Shown in pieces: positions 45,870 to 56,471 of a DNA stretch of 64,000 nt. Under the pieces are notes generated by a model. It was given only the letters and a program-made list of their open reading frames with translations. It searched no databases and was not told the origin of the DNA. The position numbers and the translations under genes were made by a program. Source of the stretch: Prillingera fragicola (taxonomy: Eukaryota > Basidiomycota > Tremellomycetes > Trichosporonales > Trichosporonaceae); NCBI GenBank assembly GCA_002335605.1, contig BEDY01000007.1:744001-808000 (forward strand). Direction: 5' to 3'. The first letter of the stretch is position 1. Every line of letters starts with the position of its first letter.

Positions 45870-46113
45870 ATTTGTGTAGATGTCATGCAGGAGATGTACA
45901 TAGCTGCTGCAGGGGTGCTTTACTGACCGGCCTAGCTGTCGTTCACTCTGCACTGTGCAAAACAGCCACCACTGTAGGTGGATGTAGGGTACATCCCTTA
46001 TCTCATCCCCCCTCACCGGCCCATCACCCGACCGGCACCGACGACCGACGACGTCAGTTCACCCCGTCCCGCAACTCACATCTGTCGTCCAGCTTGCCAC
46101 TTATACATACTCG

Positions 46114-46964
46114 ATGCGCGGGCTGCGTAACGTGTTGACTCGTATTCAGAAGCGCAGGGCTAGCAACATGGTCATCGAGAGCTCGCGGCTGAGCGGTACG
46201 TTTCCCGTCTCATCTCAGCCGCCACTCCACACCTCCACTGCGCTCGTAGGGTAGAGCTGACAACGCACCAGTCCTGCACGGCCCACTCCAACCGCACACG
46301 CGCCGCGGGGATGCCGCCCATCCCACGGGGTTCTTTAGGGACGGGTTCTGCTGGGGCAGCGAAGAGGATTTGGGGAGGCATTACGTCGCTGGGGTCGTCA
46401 CCAAGGAGTTTTTGGATTACAGCAAGTCGCGAGGTGGGTTTTCCTAGCGCTGTTCTTAGAGTTACTGCTGCGGGGGTAGTTGTGCTTCTTGGCTAAAGGA
46501 GGGACGGGGCAGAGGGCTGACGCACAGGGAACGATCTGTCGAGTCCCAGACCCGGGTTTGCGGGGTTGAGTGACGGGTGTCGGTGGTGTCTCTGCGTTGA
46601 GCGGTGAGTGGCTTTTTGGAGCTGCGCTGATAGCAGGTGGAAGGAGGCCATGGTTGCTAGTGAGCGGCTAGGCGAGCGAGTCGTACCGAGGTGAGTTGCC
46701 CGTTCTCCCGGTCAGGCGGCAAACTCCACTTGACACTGCCGTGGGCACGAGGCGACGGAGGCATGGACACGGGGCTGATAATACAGGGTGGACCTCGCTG
46801 CAACGGCAATGGACACGCTGCGCTGGATTGGTATCGACGACTTGCTGCGGTTCCAGCATCGGCCTGGTGGAGGTGGGGTTGGTGGGGGAGAGGGTGCCAG
46901 TGGTGCGGGGGCTGGTGGTGGTGGTGCAGCTGAGGGCGGCGGTAGCGGGACTGCTGGGAGGTGA
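46114..46964 (+). CDS. DUF2237 family protein
   Basis: Join 46114-46195, 46272-46433, 46528-46603, 46637-46690, 46787-46964; 183 residues. No exon is a long open frame, so the gene is easily missed. Spliced, it reads SVLHGPLQPH.., then TGFFRDGFCWGSEEDLGRHYVAGVVTKEFLDYSKSRGNDLS, PRPGFAGLSDGCRWCLCVERWKEAMVA and DLAATAMDTLRWIGIDDLLRF. This follows the DUF2237 order (TGFFRDGxC, E-D-x-G-x-H, VxTxEFLxxSKxRGNDLSxPRPxF, GxRWCLCxxRWxEA). DUF2237 is widespread in bacteria and has no established function. The final stretch is Gly-rich. The N-terminus (MRGLRNVLTRIQKRRASN) resembles a mitochondrial presequence. Confidence 0.8.
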
Positions 46965-47397
46965 GATGCCCCTCTCTGAACAGTTCTGCGTCAGGAGCTG
47001 GTCGAGTGATTCGGGTATGGTTTGACTGGCACCAACACGCAGCTGTGAACCCACCTGCACAGCCTAGCAGGCGGCCGACTATTCTTTGACCACATGGCGG
47101 CTCGACGGCGCTGTACGAGCAGTACGGCCATGAACCACCTTTGTACACATACATATCTTTAATTCCATGCACATGCACCCCGGTATGCCACCAACGACGT
47201 CTAGCTCGTCGCCGCCGTCGTCGTTCGGCCCAGGTCGGCGCAGGTTGCTTGGATCCAGGCACGGTTCTCGCCCAGTAAAACGGCCATCCAACATTTCCCC
47301 GTCATCACCACCTCCCATCTCTCTCTCCACAACCAGCATCGACAGACGCGTTTCGAGCTCTCCTCTCTCCCCAAAAGACAGCAGAGCTCACAGCGCC
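46965..47397. other. Intergenic region upstream of tafazzin
   Basis: 433 bp. From 47167 an ATG opens in frame with the tafazzin start at 47398 and would add 77 Ser/Pro/Arg-rich residues. I treat it as leader but note the alternative. Nothing else is visible. Confidence 0.4.
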
Positions 47398-48727
47398 ATG
47401 TCCCCCGTCCCTCCGCCAGTCTCGACCCTCCCGCGCGCAGGCTTTGGAAGCGCGCTGACCCTCTCCGTCGTCTCGCTGTGGTGCAAGGCGTTTTTGGGCC
47501 TCACTGCCCGCCGCCGCGTGACGGGCAAGGAGCACATTTTGCAAGCGCTGAGGAATAACACAAAACAGAGGGAAATGGACGCGCGGGCTGTTGTCGCTCC
47601 TGGCGCTGGGGCTGGGGCTGGAGCTGGAGCCGGGCAGGCGTTTCCCGTTGTCGCTGGCGGGGGTGCCGAGCCCAGGACACGCGGGTTGTTGACAAGTGAG
47701 TGGGGAAGGACGCGCGAGGCTGACTGGTAGTATGCAATCACAACTCGATTGTCGATGATCCTATGGTATGTTGGCGGTGTGGTTAGCAAGACAGCTGACG
47801 GTCTAGATGTGGTCCTTCCTCCCCATCACCCACCTCCTTCCCTTTGCTTCTCCCTCCAAAGTCTGTGCAAACGCGCGTTGGACTCTAGGCGGTACGCTCT
47901 TCTGCCATTAACAATAATTGACTCCAGCCTCGGACATTATGTTTACAAACTCGGTGTCAAAGCTCATCTTCACTGCCGGCCAGGTCATTGAGACTGTGCG
48001 CGGGGCGGGCATCTATCAGCCTGCCGTGGACAATGCCGTGGCTCGGCTGGCGGCTGGTGGACATGTGGGTGTGGGCTGTGAAGCTCGCTTCCAGCGTGGG
48101 GCAGCCGCGTGCAGAGAAGCGCTGACCTCGTAGGTGCACATCTTCCCCGAAGGAAAGGTCAATCAGTCCAAGAGCCATCCTGAAGGCGGCATGATTCGCT
48201 TCAAGTGGGGCGTGTACGTGTCTCCTCACTTTCCTGGACGCCATAACTGACAATGCAGCGGCCGCGTCATAATGGACGCCAAGACAATGCCAGAGATCAT
48301 TCCCATTTGGATCTCAGGTATGTCCTCCTCTGCGACTTTGCGGTCACCAGTGCGTCGGCGCGGCAGTGACTGACGGCCAGGCTTTGACCAAATCATGAAC
48401 GAACGCCGCGGATTCCCGCGCTTCATCCCCCGCCCAGGCGCGCGCGTGAGCATCACCGTCGGTGCGCCGATAACAGAAACCCTCCGTCCGATGATTGACG
48501 CGCACCGGCTGCGTGTTCCGCGTTCCGAGGGCGATTTGGAACGGACGCAGTCGGGCCTCATGACTGACCCAGACTATGATATGCGTGTCGGTGTCACGGC
48601 GACGTTGCAGGAGGAGCTGGCCAAGTTGGGACGCATGGTTGAGGGTGAGGAGGGGCGGTTTGAGAAGGGCCAATGGAGTCAGTCGACTAGCTTTGCCGAG
48701 CGGGGGATTGCCGTCAAGGAGGCATGA
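47398..48727 (+). CDS. TAZ1: Tafazzin-type lysophospholipid acyltransferase
   Basis: Join 47398-47695, 47731-47765, 47807-47891, 47928-48064, 48134-48213, 48259-48317, 48381-48727; 346 residues. Acyltransferase motif I is CNHNSIVDDP (H103-x4-D108) and motif III is HIFPEGKVNQ (FPEG 189-192). The tafazzin pattern MMWSFLPI..CANARWTLGASDIMFTN..SVSKLIFTAGQVIETVRGAGIYQ is rebuilt across exons of 35, 85 and 137 nt. EIIPIWISGFDQIMNERRGFPR and ITVGAPI complete it. Taz1 remodels cardiolipin acyl chains in mitochondrial membranes. An Ala/Gly-rich insertion sits before motif I. All six junctions restore conserved blocks. Confidence 0.93.
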
Positions 48728-48863
48728 GAGCATTAGAGACATTAGACAGCATCAACGCATGGAATCTACACTGCACGGCGGCATTGGGAGATTGTGATCT
48801 GAATATACATCGCGATCGTACACGGGAAGAAACGAGGAAGGGGCTGATGAATGTGCTGGGGTA

Positions 48864-49453
48864 TCACCGGCCGTAGCGGTGCAGCTCCCACTGGCGGCTA
48901 GCTTGTTAGTAGAGTTCGCGCAGATGGACATCAGAACGTACTTGTCGAGGGGGCACACTGGGCATTGTCAGCAATGGTCCTGGAGACGAGGAGGACTCAC
49001 CTTGGCGCGTCTTGAGCCAACGAGAGATACAGTGGAAGTGGAATGCGTGCTGCGACATCAGTCTCCCTTCCGCGGCGCAAGCCGCTCGGACGCACGTTGC
49101 AGATACCCCAAGCGACGGTGCATCCCTCGCTCTCGGCACCCTGGTTGGCCTGGCACTCGATGCCTGCAGCGTCAGCTCGTGTAAGGCAAGCGCAACGTAC
49201 ACAGGTCCATGATGTGGTTACGGCAAATAGCGCAGTTGTCAACAACAATGTCTGCTCATTAGTATCTCACCCCTTCCAGCTGGATCAGACATACCCCATG
49301 CCCAGAGAGCGACGGCGTTCCACTAACACGCGTCAGCACTGACACCTACACGAGCTCGGCGCGCGGTCACCTGCTACCATGAAGACGCACCTTTTTAACC
49401 TCGAAGCGGGCCTTCTGGTCCTTGGCGGGGGTGTCGACGTCCATGGCCGACAT
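48864..49453 (-). CDS. RBX1: RBX1/Roc1/Hrt1 RING-H2 subunit of cullin ligases
   Basis: Join on minus 49453-49391, 49322-49295, 49251-49201, 49163-49096, 49049-49001, 48957-48942, 48897-48864; 102 residues. Spliced, it matches RBX1 almost throughout: [81 protein letters not shown]. All RING-H2 cysteines and histidines are present. It recruits E2 enzymes to cullin-RING ubiquitin ligases. Seven exons, one of 16 nt and one of 28 nt, encode only 102 residues, and each junction rebuilds invariant sequence. It is divergent from IMP3. Confidence 0.96.
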
Positions 49454-49710
49454 GCTAATGCGAGGTGTGAGTTGAGAGAGAGAGATTGGGAGTGACAATG
49501 ACTGCAGGTGGACAGATCGAGACGACCTGGGCGGTCACGACGCGGCCACATGATTACGTAATGTACATCATACATGTGTTTTGGGTGGCAAGAGACTACG
49601 GTGAAGACGGAAGCAAAATGCCACGTGGTTGTCCTCCTCCACTTTCTGAACTTTTGACAACTAGTCACATCGATCTACAGCCTCATCCTCCAACGATCAA
49701 ATCAACCGCA
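49454..49710. promoter_or_regulatory. Divergent RBX1/IMP3 promoter with CACGTG
   Basis: 257 bp separate the start codons. A CACGTG palindrome lies at 49622-49627, about 85 bp before the IMP3 ATG. The related CACATGATTACGTAATG stretch lies near 49546-49562. Confidence 0.5.
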
Positions 49711-50772
49711 ATGCGTCAGCTCAAGCATCACGAGAAGAAGCTCCTCAAGAAGGTAGACTTCTTGAACGTACGTACTGGCAGTGGAGCAGCGAGGGTAGAG
49801 GCTAACGCCGTGCGCAGTGGAAGCAGGATGCGTCCCAGCGCGAGATCCGCGTGATGCACAAGTATCATATCCAGGACCGCGAGGATTATCACAAGTGCGT
49901 CTACAGAGTTATAGAGAAGGCTGGAAGATGCTGGAGGCAGTTGCTACGAGTGCAGTGGCTAGCTCTTGTCGAGTTGCTCAGGCAGGATGTGCCGGGAAGC
50001 TCACCTGCATCCTCCCTCAGCAACTTCCTCCTGTCCCCCTTGCTCCTCGACAGCTCCCAGAATGGCACGCTAACGGAACAGGTACAACAAGATCTGTGGA
50101 AATCTCCGCTCGCTCATCCACAAGCTCTCACTCTTGCCCGCCAAGGACCCCTTCCGCGCCCAGAAGGAGGCCGAGATGCTCAACAAGCTGTACGACCTGG
50201 GTATCCTTGGTGAGTCACCGCCAGTGTGGAGCTGTATCTGGGCCTATATCGCTAGGGCGCCGTATTGTCGTACACTTGGAGCTTTACTGACGGCCTAGAC
50301 ACTGGAGCGAAGCCCTCCGACATTGAGAACAAGGTCACTGTTTCGAGCATCGCGCGCCGTCGTCTTGCCGTTGTTATCACGAGGTTGAAGATGTCAGAGA
50401 GTGTTTCGGATGTGAGTACCTAGTGGGCTAGAGACGGCTGTGCACTGTGCCATTGTGCCGTCAGTCTATCAGAGCGGTGGTATGGGACCGTGATGCGCAC
50501 GCCTCGCATGGCTTCAGGCTAACGTCCCAGGCCGTTCAGACCATTGAGCAAGGCCACGTCCGCGTCGGCCCCACACCAGTAACGGACCCCGCAATGCTCG
50601 TCACCCGCCACATGGAGGACTTTGTTACCTGGGTCGACACGAGTGCCCGCAAGAGGACTATTATGAAGTACAACGACGAGGTGAGCCGCTTTGTGTACGC
50701 CCAGCGTGCCAAGGTATGCGTAAGGAAGTGGACTGACGCCACGCCCAGCTCGATGACTTTGACCTGCTCTAA
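49711..50772 (+). CDS. IMP3: Imp3 U3 snoRNP protein
   Basis: Join 49711-49767, 49818-49894, 50082-50209, 50299-50411, 50531-50680, 50749-50772; 182 residues (yeast Imp3: 183). The N-terminus [21 protein letters not shown] is followed by [36 protein letters not shown] and [11 protein letters not shown]. An S4-type RNA-binding region ([45 protein letters not shown]) and the terminal DDFDLL complete it. Imp3 is an SSU-processome component that promotes U3 snoRNA pairing with pre-18S rRNA in the nucleolus. The last exon is 24 nt. The intron after exon 2 is 187 nt. Confidence 0.95.
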
Positions 50773-52568
50773 GTGTGATTCTGGGACAGACGATAGACGT
50801 GATAGATACCCTGCATGTATTAGTGTACCATGGCCTCGCGTGCTCGCGTCTACACGCGCAGTTGCCACCAGCCAGTCTGTGTCCGGCTCCGACCCCGGTT
50901 TCACTACACAAGCTTGGCGGTCTCGCACAAATACGCGCAGACGACCATACAGTTGAACAGGGAAGGCGCCGGCTTCTGTAGCCTCCCCAGCGCCGAAAGG
51001 AGCCCTTCCGTCACCTTCGCCAAGAAGAGCTCCACAGCTCCGCGGCTCCTCTCGCGTCCGTCTCTGCGCCGAGAGCCACACATCGAGGTCACTTGTGACT
51101 GTGGAGCACACCCTACCCCTGCCCAGGCAATAGTCTAGCAATGAGTTCGGCTACGAGATTGGCTGTACGCACGAACGAGGGCCGAGACCCCCCGCCCGCG
51201 GCAGTCGCAAGTCTCTGCAACACCCAGATAAGTTCTCCTTTGATTCGGGCACCTCGTCTGCGTGTGTACGCGTGTGTAAGTGTCGGGCCGTGTCGGGCAC
51301 GCGTGCCCACAGGCCTATGGCCCATGTACGCCTGCCACACTGGTGAGGTCAGTGGGTGGCGAATACGCGTCAGCTGGAGCCCAGCAAGTGGAGCGACAAC
51401 CGAACAAACGAGATTTGGCATGGCAAATGTGACGACGAGCGCAGCAGTGTCAACGGCCAGAGCAACGTCTATCCAGATGAGCAGTGCTCACCGTGACTGC
51501 GATCCCCGCAGCCATACCCTCCGCTGCCGCGCGGCCATGCTCCCCCGCATCTGAACAAGGATCTACGCGCTACGACGACAGCGATGACTATAGCATAAAC
51601 TAATCTTTTTCTGGAACATTAGGCACGGAAATCCAGCAATTGATCATCATCATCATCACTGCGCACTCGAAGTGAGAGATGAGTCAGAACGGCCGCCGCA
51701 GACATGCAATACTCGCATCAACGTGCACAGCACAGCAGCTGCGCATACTCCAAGACATGTACATCCTTTTGACCGCAACACTGCACTGGCTGAACTACGT
51801 TTGCCACGCCGCGCCATGGCGTCAACGGCGTAGCTGGGCATTATCTCGGCAGGGTCAGAGTGTCTCTCCGCAGCCTCCCTGGTGGAGCGCTGTATGCGGA
51901 CACGGCGCGGGCGGAGGGGCTGCGGCGCGCGGGGCACAGTATGCCCGACGTCTGCGCGTCTGCTATGATGGTGTGTTGCCGCTGAGTATCGTGCATGCGT
52001 GTGCTTGCCTGGTGCGCAGGCAATGCATCATTCATGACAGAGGGTGAAGAGAGAGATTTGTAATGACAATACACTATGTTCGCTAATGAACTAGGAACCC
52101 TATTACAATTTGTGATTAGACCAGGCAGCGGCGCAGCAGCAGAGGACTCAGGGTCTCAGGGACACAGATTTTCCACATGTGGGCGCAGTTCACGGCGTGC
52201 GAGCCGAGGGGCGCAAGGGTGCACAGACAGGGGCGCACATCTGTTTCAGGGACATGATTGCTGCTGAGCCGATCTTTTTTATTGACATCACTGCTCTTTG
52301 TGGTATACTCGCCGTCATCAGTCCATATATCCCTCCCGTGTACTCGTCGCTTTGCATCGCCCGTCTCTCTCTCATCGTCTCTTGCATAGGTCTCATAAGC
52401 CTCAACATAGACATCTAGACTTCTCCACCCAAACACACTCGCTCGATCCAGTTTACAACAACCCAGGAGCGGAATCCACAAATACCCGCAGTCCGCAGTA
52501 ATCCGCCTCCCGTTCTTATAAGGCAATCAACACCCATCCCTGCCTGACCACCCCCACTCGCCACCACC
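50773..52568. other. Longest intergenic region, with protease promoter at its end
   Basis: 1.8 kb with many short, mutually overlapping open frames on both strands (for example plus 51141-51554 and minus 50536-51141), none with recognisable sequence. A TCA/ATC-rich microsatellite lies near 51643-51658. A TATAA at 52517-52521 lies 48 bp before the protease ATG. Confidence 0.45.
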
Positions 52569-54050
52569 ATGTACACCCCCGCCGCGCTTCTTGTCCCGGC
52601 ACTGGCAGCAGCAGCCGTCCTCGCTGCACCGGCCCCTCTCGCCGAGCCAGATACACTGTCCGTCCCCCTCTCCCACCTGCAGAGCCGGCAGTACAGCGAC
52701 GACCCCGACGTCCGCCGCGCGTGGATGCAGGGCCAGGCCGCGGGCCTGCGCTCAAAATACAAGATGCTGCTAAACGACAACGATCTCGAGCTCCTCAAGC
52801 GTGATCGCGAGATTGCCGCGGCGCAGGCGCGCAAGCGCCAGCAGACGTCTGGCACGGCCAGCCTCACCGACCTGAATGTCGACGCCTCGTATGCCGCAAA
52901 GGTCGCTGTTGGGACGCCGGCGCAGTACTTTGATGTCATTATGGACACTGGGTCGTCGGATCTGTGGATCATGGACTCGGACTGCCAGCAGTGCGTTGGC
53001 ATCACCACGTTTGACATCAAGACATCGTCGTCGCTCCAGGTCTCGGCCGAGCCGTTTGCAGTGTCGTACGGCTCGGGCGACGTCGCGGGCTTGCTTGCTA
53101 GTGAGACTGTGTCGCTCGCTGGGTTCACCGTCAACAACCAGGGCTTTGGCCTCGTCAACCAGACTGTCGCCCAGGAGGCTGGCGAGACGCTCATCGACCC
53201 GCCACTGTCCGGTCTGATGGGTCTGGCCTTCGCTTCCATTGCCAACTCGGGCGCTACCCCCTGGTGGCAGTCGCTTGCCGACCACGTCTGGACAGACAAG
53301 CAGTTTGGCGTCTTTCTCAAGCGCTACCGCGGCGACATGACCGTTCAGGCTATCGAGGAGGACGGAGGCGAGATTCTCTTTGGCGGCGTCAACCCGTCTC
53401 TCTACACCGGCGAGATCAACTACATTGACATTCCCGCCGCCAACGAAGACTACTGGCGTATCCCCATCGACGCCATCTCCATTGGCGGGAAAGACCTCGG
53501 CTACAGGACTTCCCGCGCGTCTGCTGCCATTGACACCGGAACCACCCTCATCGGCGCCCCCGCCAACGTCGTCCAAGCCATCTACGCACAAATCCCCGGC
53601 TCGTCCTCTCTCAAATCGCAGGGCATGGACGGCTACTTTCAGTACCCGTGCCAGTACAGCGTCTCAATGACCATGACGTTTGGCGGCATCCAGTACTTTA
53701 TCTCGGATAACGACTTCAACCTCGGCACGGCCTTTCGCGGCTCGTCCATGTGCGTCGGCGCGGTGTTTACCGTCCAGACCTCGTCCCGCTCGCCCATCGA
53801 CTGGATTGTCGGCGCGTCGTTTTTGAAAAACGTCTACTCGACCTACCGCTACTCGCCCACTGCCATTGGGTTTGCGCAGCTCGCCGAAAACGTCCAGAAC
53901 GGCGGCTCGAGCTCCATTGCCGTCTCCAACACAAACGGCAGCGGTATCATACCCGGCGTTGGATCGGGCGGACTCGGTTCCAGCGCAGCGCGTAACTCTG
54001 TGTCTGCTGCTGCCGTTGCCGCGGGCGTTATCGCTGCCATTGCGCTCTAA
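52569..54050 (+). CDS. Secreted GPI-type aspartic protease (pepsin family A1)
   Basis: Single exon, 493 residues. A signal peptide (MYTPAALLVPALAAAAVLAAP) and a propeptide ending at basic residues (ARKRQQ, about 91-96) precede the mature enzyme. The two catalytic motifs are DTGSSDLW (D126) and DTGTTLIG (D322). Other pepsin features are YGSGDVAG, LMGLAFASI and WIVGASFLKNVYSTY. The chain ends in a Ser/Gly linker and a hydrophobic tail (VSAAAVAAGVIAAIAL) typical of GPI attachment, like fungal yapsins. It should sit at the plasma membrane or cell wall. It has no intron, unlike most genes here, and a TATA box 48 bp upstream suggests regulated expression. Confidence 0.92.
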   Translation: MYTPAALLVPALAAAAVLAAPAPLAEPDTLSVPLSHLQSRQYSDDPDVRRAWMQGQAAGLRSKYKMLLNDNDLELLKRDREIAAAQARKRQQTSGTASLTDLNVDASYAAKVAVGTPAQYFDVIMDTGSSDLWIMDSDCQQCVGITTFDIKTSSSLQVSAEPFAVSYGSGDVAGLLASETVSLAGFTVNNQGFGLVNQTVAQEAGETLIDPPLSGLMGLAFASIANSGATPWWQSLADHVWTDKQFGVFLKRYRGDMTVQAIEEDGGEILFGGVNPSLYTGEINYIDIPAANEDYWRIPIDAISIGGKDLGYRTSRASAAIDTGTTLIGAPANVVQAIYAQIPGSSSLKSQGMDGYFQYPCQYSVSMTMTFGGIQYFISDNDFNLGTAFRGSSMCVGAVFTVQTSSRSPIDWIVGASFLKNVYSTYRYSPTAIGFAQLAENVQNGGSSSIAVSNTNGSGIIPGVGSGGLGSSAARNSVSAAAVAAGVIAAIAL

Positions 54051-54564
54051 GCCACTACTAGACCACTGGACGCTGTATCGCCCAGCTGTACCATTACCTG
54101 CACGCCACCATCATTTTGCACCATACTCTTTAGAAAGAGCTCGCCCTACTGCTTGCTCACGCATTGTTTCCATATTTCCCATAGTAGTCTGTTCATACAG
54201 ATGTGCCGATGTATGTTCGCATAGCTCGTCATTGTGTCAGCCATCAGCCTTGGGTCGCTGTTGTGTGCCGTCGACAAGGAACTGGTGTTGGTGCGCAGTC
54301 TTCAAAGAGCAGCTGCTTGTGAGGGAGATCTTGCACAGCACGTTCCTGCATGCCTCCGATCCACACGGTCTAACTGAGCATGCATAACACTGCAACGAGA
54401 AGTGCAAGACTGTGCAAAGTATGAGGTGACAAACCTCCACCACCAGGCACCGGCATCCCCCGGCCCATCGACGAGTAGATTCGAGTGCACATACAGTAGC
54501 CCACCTTGATCTTACAAACTGTCCTCTTTCCTCTCGCTCCATTCTGCCTAGGTCTACAGACACA
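54051..54564. other. Intergenic region between protease and amidase
   Basis: 514 bp in tandem orientation. No gene, RNA or repeat is evident. Confidence 0.4.
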
Positions 54565-56092
54565 ATGGCAGCCACGCTCGACCTGGCAAAACTCACAGCC
54601 ACGGCAGTAGCAGAGCTCACACGCTCAGGCAAGCTCACAGTCGAGGAATAGTGCGTCCCCAGCCCAACCTCCGCTGACGACTCCAGCGCAACAACCCTGT
54701 TGAAGCAAATAGGCAACGACGACCCGCACGCCTGGTCCTACCTCTCCTCGGCCCAAGTTCTCGCCCAAGCACGCACCCTCGACGCCCTCCCCGCCACGCA
54801 GCGCGGGCCGCTGCACGGCGTCGCCATCGGTGTCAAGGATATCATGCTCACCAAGGACATGCCGACGCAGTACGGCTCGCCGCTGTATGTGGGGAGCGGC
54901 GGCGGGGTCGACGCCGAGGTGGTAGGCGCGCTGAGGGAGCTCGGATGCTTGGTGCTGGGCAAGACCCACACGACAGAGTTTGCAGTGTACGTCCCCCTCC
55001 CCCCTCGGACGTGCTGAGACGCGCAGATCAACCTCGGGACCGCCGACGGACAACCCGCATAACCCGCAACACACGCCCGGTGGCTCGTCGTCGGGGTCCG
55101 CAGCGGCCGTAGCGGCTTACCACGTCCCGCTTGCGCTGGGGACGCAGACGGGGGGCAGCGTGATCCGACCTGCGAGCTTTTGTGGGGTCTGGGGGTGTAA
55201 GCCGAGTTGGAACGGGTTAAGTCGTGATGGGGTCAAGATTCGTGAGTCTGGGCGGGGGCTGCATGGGCGCAGTCCTAGCTAGGTGTTGGCTTGGAGTGGC
55301 TGACGGTCAGACGTGCTCACCCTCGACACTGTCGGCCTGTTTGCCCGCTCGCCAGAGGATATCTCCCTCGTTCTCGCCTTGCTCGGACTCGACGATGCAC
55401 CGACACTCGTTCCGTCTCCCAGTACAACTCCAGGCCTCACCGGCCAGAAATTCGGCCTTGTCAAATCCCCAGTGTGGGACAAAGCCCTCCCGCCCCTCGT
55501 GGAGAAGTGGGAGGTCGCCAAAGCCGCGCTAGTCGCAGCCGGCGCGACAGTCGAAGACGTCACCCTCCCACACGAGTTCAACAACCTGCAAGGCTGGCAC
55601 AAAACCATCTCCCTAGGCGAAGGCCGCGGCAGTTTCGTCGGCGAACTACGCATGGCAGACCGCCTTGTCGCCTCGGGCCAGCCGCTGGGCGACGGACCAG
55701 GATGGACCGATGGCCGGCCCTGGCTCGACCCAGAGGTCATGCAGCACTACGGTCCCGACGCGCCCAGCCGCCAAGCGCAGGTGGCTGCTATCGACGGCGC
55801 GGCGTCGCTCCGTCCGGTGATTGACGATATTTGCTCCAAATACACCGCCCTGATCACCCCGTCCACTACTGGTCCGGCGCCGGCTTTCGACGAGCGGAGG
55901 TGGACGGGCGACGCGGTTTTCAACAAGATGTGGACGCTGCTGCATGTTCCTGTCGTCAACGTCCCGGCGTTCATGGTCGGGGAGTTGCCGATGGGGATTA
56001 GTGTTGTTACTGCGCGGTTTGGCGAGCAGAGAGGTCTTGCGGTTGCTAGGGATTTGGCGAGGGTCTTGGGGGTTGGAGAGGTGGGAGTGTAG
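54565..56092 (+). CDS. Amidase-signature hydrolase
   Basis: Join 54565-54650, 54687-54986, 55027-55241, 55311-56092; 460 residues. Amidase-signature landmarks: catalytic Lys in GVAIGVKDI (K79), the Gly/Ser-rich loop [15 protein letters not shown] with the cis-Ser (149-151), and nucleophile Ser in [12 protein letters not shown] (S173). They are followed by [12 protein letters not shown] and [15 protein letters not shown]. The chain is full length for the family. Such enzymes hydrolyse amide bonds in small molecules; the substrate cannot be told. There is no signal peptide or membrane segment, so it is probably cytosolic. All joins keep frame, and the third rebuilds [11 protein letters not shown]. 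Confidence 0.88.
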
Positions 56093-56471
56093 CCTGTGGG
56101 AGGCCATGCATGGTGTCTAATGTCACGGCCGAGCGGTAGCCTCGTAGACGCTCAGACGAAGTGGCAGATGGCAAGGAACGGGCGTACTCCTTCCTCCAGC
56201 CCTACGAGAACCCATTCAAACTCATGATGAATCGCATGTGGTATACTAGCTAGATTCCTGACACCTATTCAAGAGTTTGCAGGCTGCCCATCACGCTGTG
56301 CTCGCCATCGCAACCCATTCTGACAATAGCCAGATGATCATTCGCCAACCTCCACTCTTGGTCCCCAATTTTGCTTCCGTCATGACCTCATGTCCATCTC
56401 CCAGCACACGACAACAATCTACATCTCTGCATCTCCCTTGATCACAATTCTTTGCAGAGTAACTGTTCATC
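56093..56471. other. Intergenic region
   Basis: 379 bp between amidase and the TMEM14 gene; nothing recognisable. Confidence 0.35.

Noticed and set aside
51141..51554. 137-codon plus frame in the long intergenic region
   Set aside because: It overlaps minus-strand frames of similar length and has no recognisable motif, start context or splice support.
51643..51658. ATC/TCA run as a possible protein or RNA signal
   Set aside because: It is a simple microsatellite with no surrounding structure.
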